From SURF-32 sp964648365 (GTDB lineage: Bacteria; Planctomycetota; Phycisphaerae; UBA1845): 7,174 nucleotides of DNA. The position numbers were made by a program, and so were the translations under genes. The DNA lies in NCBI GenBank assembly GCA_964648365.1, contig CAZYLK010000245.1:1-7174 (forward strand), written 5' to 3'. Shown here piece after piece: positions 1 to 5,141 of the stretch. Within the stretch, counting starts at the first letter, position 1. Each line of letters starts with the position of its first letter. Below the pieces are notes generated by a model, which was not told where the DNA came from, did no database searches, and saw nothing but the letters and a program-made list of their open reading frames with translations.

Positions 1-98
1 CACCCTTCTCACCCTTCACACCCTTCTCACCCTTCACACCCTTCTCACCCTTCACACCCTGCACACCCTTCACACCCTTCCTCACCCCTCCTCACCCC
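1..98. repeat. 9-bp-period tandem array (CACCCTTCW), truncated by the window edge
   Basis: Three perfect copies of the 18-mer CACCCTTCTCACCCTTCA occupy 1-54. Degenerate 9-bp units follow to about 80, and two expanded 10-bp units end at 98. The plus strand carries eleven C-runs starting at 3, 12, 21, 30, 39, 48, 57, 66, 75, 85 and 95, so the minus strand has G-runs separated by about 6 nt. The last two runs cover the end of the sigma-54 activator gene, whose stop is at 92-94; the rest would lie in its 3' untranslated region. The minus frame in register with that gene stays open and reads Gly-Val-Lys / Gly-Glu-Lys triplets, while the other two minus frames have stops in each 18-mer. The array starts at base 1, so its full length is unknown. 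Confidence 0.95.
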
Positions 99-1597
99 GG
101 CTTCTCAATCTCATATTTCTTCACGCGATACCGCAGATTGTCGCGGCTGATGCCGAGCTTGCGGGCGGCCTTGGACTGGTTCCAGCCGCTGTCCGTCAGC
201 GCTTTGAGAATCATAGCCCGCTCGTACCCCCACAGGCTGGAATCCCCGCCCGTCTGGGCGGCCGCGGCCGCGCCGGCGATGTCCGCGGGCAGGTGATCCG
301 GCGTGATCGTGCCGGCATCGCTGAGCAGCACCGCCCGCTCGATCACGTTGGCAAGCTCGCGGATGTTGCCCGCCCAGTGATGCCCCGCCAGCAGAGCGGC
401 CGCTGCATCCCCCACCCGGCGCGGCTCGACGCCAAGCTGGCGGCTGGCCACCTCCGCAAAATGCGCCGCCAGCGCCGCAATATCCTCGCGCCGCTCGCGC
501 AGCGGCGGCATACGGATCGGAAAGACGTTCAGACGATAGTAGAGGTCGCTGCGGAACGTGCCTTCCTTGATCGCCCGGTCGAGATCGCGGTTCGTGGCGG
601 CGATGATTCGCACGTCGCACGCGATCGTCCGCGTCCCCCCCACCCGCGTGAACTCCCGCTCCTGCAACACGCGCAGCAGCTTGACCTGCGTGGAGGCGCT
701 GATGTCGCCGATCTCGTCGAGAAAAAGCGTGCCGTGATCCGCCAGTTCGAACCGCCCCACCCGCTGCGTCACCGCGCCGGTAAAGGCCCCCTTCTCATGG
801 CCGAACAGTTCGCTCTCCAGCAGCGTCTCGCTGAGGGCCGCACAGTTGACGCCGACGAACGCCTTGTCGCTGCGGCCCGACGAGTTGTGGATGTACTTGG
901 CCAGCAGTTCCTTGCCCGTCCCGGTTTCGCCGAGCAGCAGCACCGACGCGTTCGTCCCGGCCACCCGGTCGGCCAGGTCGAGCGTCGTGCGCATCGGCGC
1001 GGAGTCCCCGATGATCCGCACGCCGGACAGCAGCGTCTCGCGGAAGCCGAGGTTCTCCCGCTTGAGATCCTCGTGCATCTGAGCGTTGCGCACGGCCGCC
1101 GCGGCCAGGTTGCCGAACAGGCGCAGCAGATCCAGATCTGATTCGGTGAAGTGCCCCCCCCCGGCGCGGTTCAGCACTTCGACCACGCCCAGCACCTCGG
1201 ACCGGTACACCATCGGCGCCGCCATCAGCTCGCGCGTCTCGAAGTGCCCGCGCCGGTCGAACGCATCGAAGAAATCCGGGTTGGTGGTCGGGTCGCGGAC
1301 GATTTCCGCCTCGCCGGTGCGCACCACCCGCCCCGCGATGCCACGCTGTCCGTCGAAGTCCTTGCCCACCAGGCTCGATCCTTGCGCCCCCGTCGCCGCC
1401 GCGAAGACGAGCCGGTTGCGGCGCGGGTCGCGAATGATCACGCTGCTGGCCTCCGCTGAAGCGACCAGCGCCGCGTTGCGGGCGATCGCTGCGAGTACGG
1501 CCTCGATGTCGAGCGAGGAGTTGATCGCGGCCGAAGCGTCAACGATCAGCGCGATCGAGTCCGGCGAAAGATCGGTCTGACGGGCGGGTTCCACCAT
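92..1597 (-). CDS. Sigma-54-dependent transcriptional activator, GAF-AAA+-Fis HTH
   Basis: A cytosolic enhancer-binding protein that would use ATP hydrolysis to open sigma-54 RNA polymerase promoter complexes. From the ATG at 1597 it has 501 residues. A GAF-type sensory domain spans about 19-174. The AAA+ core has Walker A GETGTGKE (223-230), the sigma-54 contact loop GAFTGA (270-275), Walker B TLFLDEIGD (290-298), the switch-Asn segment AATNRDL (333-339) and the arginine-finger region FRSDLYYRLNVFPI (348-361). A Fis-type helix-turn-helix lies at about 472-491, and the protein ends normally just after it. There is no receiver domain, so control is probably by a ligand or partner of the GAF domain, as in NifA/FhlA-type regulators; the ligand is unknown. 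A TTG at 1609 would add four residues; neither start has a good ribosome site, so the ATG is preferred. It lies 53 bp behind the L,D-transpeptidase gene, probably cotranscribed. I saw no convincing -24/-12 promoter in the window. Confidence 0.95.
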   Translation of the reverse strand: MVEPARQTDLSPDSIALIVDASAAINSSLDIEAVLAAIARNAALVASAEASSVIIRDPRRNRLVFAAATGAQGSSLVGKDFDGQRGIAGRVVRTGEAEIVRDPTTNPDFFDAFDRRGHFETRELMAAPMVYRSEVLGVVEVLNRAGGGHFTESDLDLLRLFGNLAAAAVRNAQMHEDLKRENLGFRETLLSGVRIIGDSAPMRTTLDLADRVAGTNASVLLLGETGTGKELLAKYIHNSSGRSDKAFVGVNCAALSETLLESELFGHEKGAFTGAVTQRVGRFELADHGTLFLDEIGDISASTQVKLLRVLQEREFTRVGGTRTIACDVRIIAATNRDLDRAIKEGTFRSDLYYRLNVFPIRMPPLRERREDIAALAAHFAEVASRQLGVEPRRVGDAAAALLAGHHWAGNIRELANVIERAVLLSDAGTITPDHLPADIAGAAAAAQTGGDSSLWGYERAMILKALTDSGWNQSKAARKLGISRDNLRYRVKKYEIEKPG

Positions 1598-1608
1598 GAA
1601 GCGCTTCA
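1597..1608. repeat. 12-bp perfect palindrome over the activator start codon
   Basis: TGAAGCGCTTCA is its own reverse complement and covers the first base of the ATG at 1597 and the 11 bases upstream of it (minus strand). A dimeric regulator could bind here, or the mRNA start could fold weakly. It may also be chance in a GC-rich sequence, since it lies between alternative start codons and may itself be coding. Confidence 0.4.
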
Positions 1609-1650
1609 AGGACGAGTGGCGACGCGGCTCACCCGCCCATCATCGCCGCG

Positions 1651-2247
1651 TCACGGCAGAATCTCAACCACGTCGCCCACGCGAAGCACACGAAAGAGTT
1701 CTTCCACCGCGGCATCCGAGAAGGCCACACAGCCGGCCGTCCAGTCGTCGCCGCGAGCGCCGCCGTGCAGCCCGATCCCGCCACCCAGCGGCGTACGCCA
1801 ATCCGGGCATCGACCCGATTCCAGCGCCTGCACCAGTCCGTCGGCGTCTCCCGCCGAGATCAGGCCCTCGGCAAGCCCGCGCTCGACCGCGCTTCGATCC
1901 GGATAATTCAACCCGATGAAGCGGCCGTACTCGCTGTGCGGGTTGATGCTGACCACGCGAAACGTCCCTTCCGGCGTGCGGCCGTCTCCGAGCGCGTGCT
2001 TCTGCCCGACGGGATGAGTTCCCAGGTCAACGCGATAGGTGCGGACCAGCCGTTCGCCTTCGAGGAGATATCCGGTGCGCGTCGACTTGACGATGACGAG
2101 GTGCGGCCGACGGACGACGAGGTGGCCGGTTGCGCCCGGGGCCGCACGGAGGTTGCCCTCGGCGTGAAGCCCGATAACGGCTGGAACCAGGCCGGCCACG
2201 GCCAGCGCGACGACGCTGCGACGCGAGATTGTCAGTTGTTGCTTCAT
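1651..2247 (-). CDS. L,D-transpeptidase (YkuD family), exported
   Basis: A 198-residue enzyme expected to act outside the cytoplasmic membrane, forming peptidoglycan crosslinks or attaching proteins to stem peptides through a cysteine acyl-enzyme. The YkuD signature is visible near the C-terminus: His161 in GLHGG, then T170-A171-G172-C173 in WTAGCVAFSD, with Cys173 the predicted nucleophile. Known family members usually have Ser/Thr-His-Gly-Cys; here Ala replaces the middle His, and the layout (single domain, GCVA) is closer to the YafK-like branch. Upstream blocks PEGTFRV and FIGLNYPD also fit the fold. The N-terminus has Arg9-Arg10 followed by a hydrophobic stretch to about residue 27, a signal peptide or anchor. 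SRRSVVA resembles a twin-arginine motif only weakly. There is no strong Shine-Dalgarno before the ATG. The gene is divergent from the ECF sigma gene and 53 bp upstream of the sigma-54 activator. Family assignment is firm; substrate is not known. Confidence 0.92.
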   Translation of the reverse strand: MKQQLTISRRSVVALAVAGLVPAVIGLHAEGNLRAAPGATGHLVVRRPHLVIVKSTRTGYLLEGERLVRTYRVDLGTHPVGQKHALGDGRTPEGTFRVVSINPHSEYGRFIGLNYPDRSAVERGLAEGLISAGDADGLVQALESGRCPDWRTPLGGGIGLHGGARGDDWTAGCVAFSDAAVEELFRVLRVGDVVEILP

Positions 2248-2369
2248 CGAGTCGATGTACGCTTTATTTTGCCTTAGCCAGGCCTCGATTTCGGCGACCC
2301 GGTCAGGAAAAATCGGCCAACCGGGCGGCAGGCCGTGAACCGATCTGGGTCGTCGGCGTAGACTTGGGC
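2248..2369. promoter_or_regulatory. Divergent promoter region between the L,D-transpeptidase and the ECF sigma gene
   Basis: These 122 bp separate two genes read outward, so both must be started from here or from inside a neighbour. The stretch nearest the transpeptidase is AT-richer (about 2260-2276, CTTTATTTTGCCTTAG on the plus strand) and could hold the -10 of its promoter, but no clear -35 partner is seen. The other side holds the ECF-like candidate at 2336-2360. No operator repeat stands out. Confidence 0.5.
2336..2360 (+). promoter_or_regulatory. Candidate autoregulatory ECF promoter
   Basis: TGAACC at 2336-2341 is followed, after 15 bases, by CGTA at 2357-2360. This resembles the GGAAC / CGT pattern of many ECF promoters, where the sigma factor switches on its own operon. 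Transcription would start around 2366-2370, so the mRNA would be leaderless for the ATG at 2370, or carry a short leader for the ATG at 2403. The first base of the -35 element differs from the usual G and the match is short, so this is a weak call. Confidence 0.25.
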
Positions 2370-3008
2370 ATGGGAACGGCCGCGCCGACGGATGAGAGGC
2401 TGATGACGGACTTCGTCCGGGGCGACCGGGCGGGCTTTGAGCTGTTGGTCCATCGCCATTCGGGTGAACTCTTCCGTTTCGTGTACCGGATGACCCGCGA
2501 CAGCGCCGTCGCCGAAGAACTCGTGCAGGAGGTTTTCCTCCAGTTGAGCATCTCGGCCGCGCGGTTCGACGCGGAGCGGGCGTTCAAGCCGTGGTTGTAT
2601 ACCATCGCCGCGAACAAGGCGCGGGACTGGCTGCGGACGCAGCGGCGGCGACGACGCGAGGTGCCGCTCTATGCCAACCTCGACGATGACCTGGGCGGAT
2701 TCCGCTTCCACAGCGTACTCGCGGAAGAGGTGGACCATCCCAGCCAGCCGATGCAGATCGCGGAATCGCGGCGGCTGGTGCGTGAGCTGGTCGACGCAAT
2801 GCGTCCGGCGTGGCGGGAGATCCTCGTGCTGGCCTACTTTCATCGGTTCGAGTATCGCGAAATCGCGGAGATCATCGGGATCCCCCTGGGAACGGTGAAG
2901 AGCCGGCTGCACGCGGCGGTGGCGTGTTTTGGCGAGGCCTATCGCCGCGCAGTCGAGAAGACCTTGACGACCCGCGGCGAAGAGATGGATGGAGGGAGCG
3001 TTCGATGA
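2370..3008 (+). CDS. ECF (group 4) RNA polymerase sigma factor
   Basis: A 212-residue sigma-70 family factor that would direct RNA polymerase to a small envelope-response regulon. Region 2 spans about 22-92: DSAVAEELVQEVFLQL (44-59) is the core-binding helix and FKPWLYTIAANKARDWLR (72-89) the -10 recognition part, followed by an arginine run (92-96). Region 4 spans about 131-193 with the helix-turn-helix YREIAEIIGIPLGTVKSRL (162-180) that reads the -35. Regions 1 and 3 are absent, as usual for ECF factors. The ATG at 2370 is chosen because TDERLMTDFVRGDRAGFE matches the usual family start. The ATG at 2403 (GAGAGG 3 nt before it) would cut into that helix, and the open frame further upstream would overlap the divergent gene. 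Its stop overlaps the next gene's start as ATGA, so the two are translationally coupled, typical for a sigma/anti-sigma pair. Confidence 0.93.
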   Translation: MGTAAPTDERLMTDFVRGDRAGFELLVHRHSGELFRFVYRMTRDSAVAEELVQEVFLQLSISAARFDAERAFKPWLYTIAANKARDWLRTQRRRRREVPLYANLDDDLGGFRFHSVLAEEVDHPSQPMQIAESRRLVRELVDAMRPAWREILVLAYFHRFEYREIAEIIGIPLGTVKSRLHAAVACFGEAYRRAVEKTLTTRGEEMDGGSVR

Positions 3009-4021
3009 AGCGCGACAAGCCCCACCTCACGGACGAACAGATCCTGGATCTTCACCTCGGCCGGCTGGACGCCGAGGCTCGGGCCGAGTTGCAGGCCGAA
3101 CTGGAAACATCGGACGCCGCGCAGGCGCGTTTCGAGGCGCTGGGCCGCATCCTGCGCCCGCTCGACCATTTGAACGTACCGTCCGTCCCCGCCGGGCTGG
3201 CCGACCGCATCATGACGCAGCTTCCCGCCCACCCGATGGCGATCGGCGCCGCCGTAGAAGAGGATTTCGACCATGCGACCGGCGCTCGCTCGCGCTTCGC
3301 CCTGCGCGACCTGCTCGCAGTCGCGGCGTGCATCGCGCTGCTCATCTGTGTCGTACTTCCGGGGATCGCGCAACTGCGGCGACACTCGCTGCGCACGGTG
3401 TGTGCGGATCAGTTCAAGGCGATCTATCGCGGCGTCGCCGCCTATGCGCAGGGACATTCCGGTGCCCTGCCGCACGCGGGCGCCGCGGCCGGAGCATCGT
3501 GGCTCTATTCCACGCCCGACGGCGCCGCGCATCAGTCCAACAGCCGGCACGCGTGGCTGCTGGTGCGAAACAAGTACGTCGCCGACGCACGAGCGTTTGT
3601 CTGCCCGGCCGCGGATGCGAAGCCGACCGAGATTCAAGGCGCCGACCGCCTGGACGACTTTCCGAACCGCGCGAATTGTTCCTACGACATGCTCAACATG
3701 GCGGGCGCCGCGCCGTCGATGTCGGACGGCGCCGCGATGGCCTACATGGCCGATCCTAACCCGATCTTCCCCGACGGGTTCTTCGACGACAGCGTGAACC
3801 CGAACACGACCAACTCACCGCTCCACGGCGGCGCAGGCCAGAACGTGCTCTGCCTGAACGGCGAAGTGAAATGGATGACCACGCCGTTCCGCAATCGCGA
3901 CGACAACATCTGGCTCATCTCGGGTGTGCAGCATTACGGCGGCACCGAGGCGCAGCGCGATCGCGACGACGCGTTCCTGGTCCCCGCCACGCCCGTCCTG
4001 CTGATGAGCTACAAGCCGTAG
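3005..4021 (+). CDS. Putative membrane anti-sigma factor fused to a DUF1559/prepilin-like outer domain
   Basis: A 338-residue protein in three parts. Residues 1-95 are hydrophilic and helical; LTDEQILDLHLGRLDAEARAEL (from 8) looks like the N-terminus of an anti-sigma factor, but there is no Cys before the membrane segment, so no zinc-binding site. A single membrane segment follows (about 103-122). Its flanks, RFALRDLLAV (97-106) and RTVCADQFKAIYRGVAAYAQ (130-149), resemble the prepilin/DUF1559 pattern FTLIELLVV and RxxCxxNLKxIGxAxxxYxQ. The remaining 190 residues should lie outside the membrane and contain HGGAGQNVLCLNGEVKW (274-290), a variant of the H-X9-DG motif with one extra residue and Asn for Asp. 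The residue before the prepilin Phe is Arg97, not Gly, so prepilin peptidase cleavage is unlikely and the protein should stay one piece. The start at 3005 has GGAGG at 2991-2995 (9 nt spacing) and a 4-bp overlap with the sigma gene. The prepilin-like domain is well supported; the anti-sigma role rests on position and helix pattern. Confidence 0.8.
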   Translation: MKRDKPHLTDEQILDLHLGRLDAEARAELQAELETSDAAQARFEALGRILRPLDHLNVPSVPAGLADRIMTQLPAHPMAIGAAVEEDFDHATGARSRFALRDLLAVAACIALLICVVLPGIAQLRRHSLRTVCADQFKAIYRGVAAYAQGHSGALPHAGAAAGASWLYSTPDGAAHQSNSRHAWLLVRNKYVADARAFVCPAADAKPTEIQGADRLDDFPNRANCSYDMLNMAGAAPSMSDGAAMAYMADPNPIFPDGFFDDSVNPNTTNSPLHGGAGQNVLCLNGEVKWMTTPFRNRDDNIWLISGVQHYGGTEAQRDRDDAFLVPATPVLLMSYKP

Positions 4022-4043
4022 GCGCACCCGGCGCGGGTGACGC
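4022..4043 (+). terminator. GC hairpin directly after the stop codon, possible transcription end
   Basis: CACCC (4025-4029) pairs with GGGTG (4035-4039) across a 5-nt loop, and GCG (4022-4024) can pair with CGC (4041-4043) across one bulged A. It begins at the base after the anti-sigma gene's stop, a natural place for an operon end. No T-run follows, so it is not a canonical intrinsic terminator. Confidence 0.3.
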
Positions 4044-4396
4044 GCGGCGCCAGGCCAGCCCCCTCTGAACCGCGCAGAATCAGCGCCGGCCCGGCCCGCC
4101 CGCTCGGCCCCGGCGGGACGCCGGCCCCGGTTTCAATGCTGACACGCCGAATTCGCGCCTGCGGCGCGCGGCGCCGCCCCGACGCCCCGCCAGCGGGCCC
4201 GGTTTCGGGCAATCTCACATTCAATTCAACCGCCGCCGCGATTGACCGATAAACAAGCGATGTCGGCCGGGCGATCCACGCGATTCTCGGCCTGCACGGA
4301 AGTCGCGCGGCAGGCCACGGACCGCGCCGGTGATGATGACTCGACACGGATGGTCGCCCATCGGGGCGCCGACGCAACACGCTCAGGAGACGGATC
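4044..4396. other. GC-rich gene-free spacer ahead of the OmpA-like lipoprotein gene
   Basis: No credible gene is seen: open frames here are Arg/Pro-rich and lack ribosome sites. Small inverted repeats include CCGGC/GCCGG (4110-4114, 4120-4124) and GCCCG/CGGGC around a GTTT loop (4197-4210). The sequence CCCGGTTTC occurs twice, near 4127-4135 and at 4198-4206. An AT-richer patch (about 4211-4260) includes TTGACC at 4242-4247, a fair -35, but no matching -10 follows. The promoter of the 4397 gene probably lies somewhere here. AGGAG at 4385-4389 is that gene's ribosome site (7 nt spacing). Confidence 0.6.
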
Positions 4397-4918
4397 ATGT
4401 CGCATCGAATGGGGGCCGCGCTGGTGACGGCTGCTTTTGCCTGCCTCGCCGGCTGCAATCATCCGGAAAGCGCAACGTATCAGGAACCGATTCAGTCGTT
4501 CCAGGAAGCCTACTCGGATTACTCCAGCAACTTCGTTTACATGGCTGACAACGCCATCCTGCACGACATGTCCATCAACGACGTTCACTTCATCCCGCAT
4601 TCGTCGGAGTTGAGCGGCACGGGGGTGGGCCGGCTGATCCGCTTCGCCCGGCTGCTGAACACGTACGGCGGAACCGTCCGCTATGAAACGTTCGAGCGCG
4701 ATCAGGAACTGGTCAATCAGCGGCTCGAACACGTGCGCGAGTTTCTGGCCAGCACCGACTGCGACATGGATCGCGTCGCCGTCAAGAGCATGATCTCCGG
4801 CGGACGCGGCATGAAGGCGACGGATTCAATCCGTCACATGAACCTCGGTACGCCCGACGCCATGGGCGTGGCGATGGCCGGAAACAGCCAGGCCGGCGGC
4901 GCCGGCGGCGGAAGCTGA
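4397..4918 (+). CDS. Small lipoprotein with OmpA-like (or CpaD-like) domain
   Basis: A 173-residue protein with a signal peptide ending in the lipobox LAGC (Cys20 would be lipidated), so it should sit on a membrane facing the periplasm. Residues about 62-135 resemble the OmpA C-terminal peptidoglycan-binding fold: VHFIPHSSELSGTG (63-76) matches the strand before the first helix, and LVNQRLEHVREFLAS (105-119) matches the helix usually written NxxLSxxRAxxVxxxL, with Arg109 at the conserved Arg. The acidic residue that normally helps bind diaminopimelate is not obvious. The same layout is found in CpaD proteins of Tad pilus systems, which is worth weighing because the next gene encodes a TPR lipoprotein as TadD does; no other Tad gene is visible. 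The tail (160-173) is Gly-rich. AGGAG at 4385-4389 sets the start. Lipoprotein status is strong; the fold assignment is moderate. Confidence 0.82.
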   Translation: MSHRMGAALVTAAFACLAGCNHPESATYQEPIQSFQEAYSDYSSNFVYMADNAILHDMSINDVHFIPHSSELSGTGVGRLIRFARLLNTYGGTVRYETFERDQELVNQRLEHVREFLASTDCDMDRVAVKSMISGGRGMKATDSIRHMNLGTPDAMGVAMAGNSQAGGAGGGS

Positions 4919-4981
4919 ACACACACGCCCGCGCCGGATCCGCAGCCGCGACCGGCGTCGGCTCAGGTAAGCGACTCGTGC

Positions 4982-5007
4982 AACCGCGTGACCTCCGGGC
5001 CGCGGTT
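4982..5007 (+). promoter_or_regulatory. Hairpin with an anti-Shine-Dalgarno loop
   Basis: AACCGCG (4982-4988) and CGCGGTT (5001-5007) form a perfect 7-bp stem around a 12-nt loop. The loop contains GACCTCC (4990-4996), the exact complement of GGAGGTC (5127-5133), which includes the ribosome site of the TPR lipoprotein gene. If transcription starts upstream, or reads through from the 4397 gene, the loop could pair with and hide that site. It could alternatively be part of a transcription end for the preceding gene, but no T-run follows. The pairing is seen in sequence; the function is inferred. Confidence 0.4.
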
Positions 5008-5032
5008 CACATGACAAGATTGGCAATGAGAA

Positions 5033-5071
5033 GACGCCGTGTGCTTCCGGAAGCGTAGGCTTCCCGGCGTC
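5033..5071 (+). repeat. Nested inverted repeats with two mutually exclusive hairpins
   Basis: The outer arms GACGCCG (5033-5039) and CGGCGTC (5065-5071) are perfectly complementary. Inside them GCTTCC (5043-5048), GGAAGC (5049-5054) and GCTTCC (5059-5064) share one middle arm. GGAAGC can fold forward over a GTAG loop and stack on the outer stem; with the first GCTTCC it instead makes a 12-bp perfect palindrome, more likely to matter as DNA. The element ends 70 bp before the TPR gene start, so it could be an operator, a leader RNA structure or a terminator of the upstream gene. No T-run follows. Confidence 0.5.
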
Positions 5072-5124
5072 GGCCGGCGAACCACGCCGCGGACCGATCG
5101 ACCCTCGCACACGCCGACTACAAC

Positions 5125-5133
5125 AAGGAGGTC
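5125..5133 (+). promoter_or_regulatory. Strong ribosome binding site of the TPR lipoprotein gene
   Basis: AAGGAGG (5125-5131) is a near-perfect Shine-Dalgarno, 10 nt before the ATG at 5142, and it fixes that start. It is the strongest such site in the window. GGAGGTC (5127-5133) is complementary to the loop at 4990-4996. Confidence 0.85.
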
Positions 5134-5141
5134 CTGGCCCA

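Noticed and set aside
1..98. CRISPR array
   Set aside because: Units are 9 or 18 bp with no spacers between them; this is a simple tandem repeat.
293..1141. Long plus-strand open frame of 282 codons
   Set aside because: It lies antisense to the sigma-54 activator, whose domains are unmistakable. The product is Arg/His-rich without a recognisable fold; it is a shadow of high GC at third codon positions.
2229..2369. Upstream extension of the ECF sigma frame to a TTG at 2229
   Set aside because: It would overlap the divergent transpeptidase start, and the added residues have no sigma-factor similarity.
2810..3004. Upstream extension of the anti-sigma frame into the sigma gene
   Set aside because: The added residues are an out-of-frame reading of sigma region 4. 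The ATG at 3005 has a good ribosome site and the coupled ATGA overlap.
4037..4252. Small open frame of 71 codons in the spacer
   Set aside because: It starts with GTG, has no ribosome site, is rich in Arg/Pro/Ala and is made largely of the GC-rich inverted-repeat sequence.
5021..5035. Possible sigma-54 promoter (TTGGCA) upstream of the TPR gene
   Set aside because: The -24 GG is present, but the two bases 10 nt later are AC, not the required GC, and there is no TTGC.
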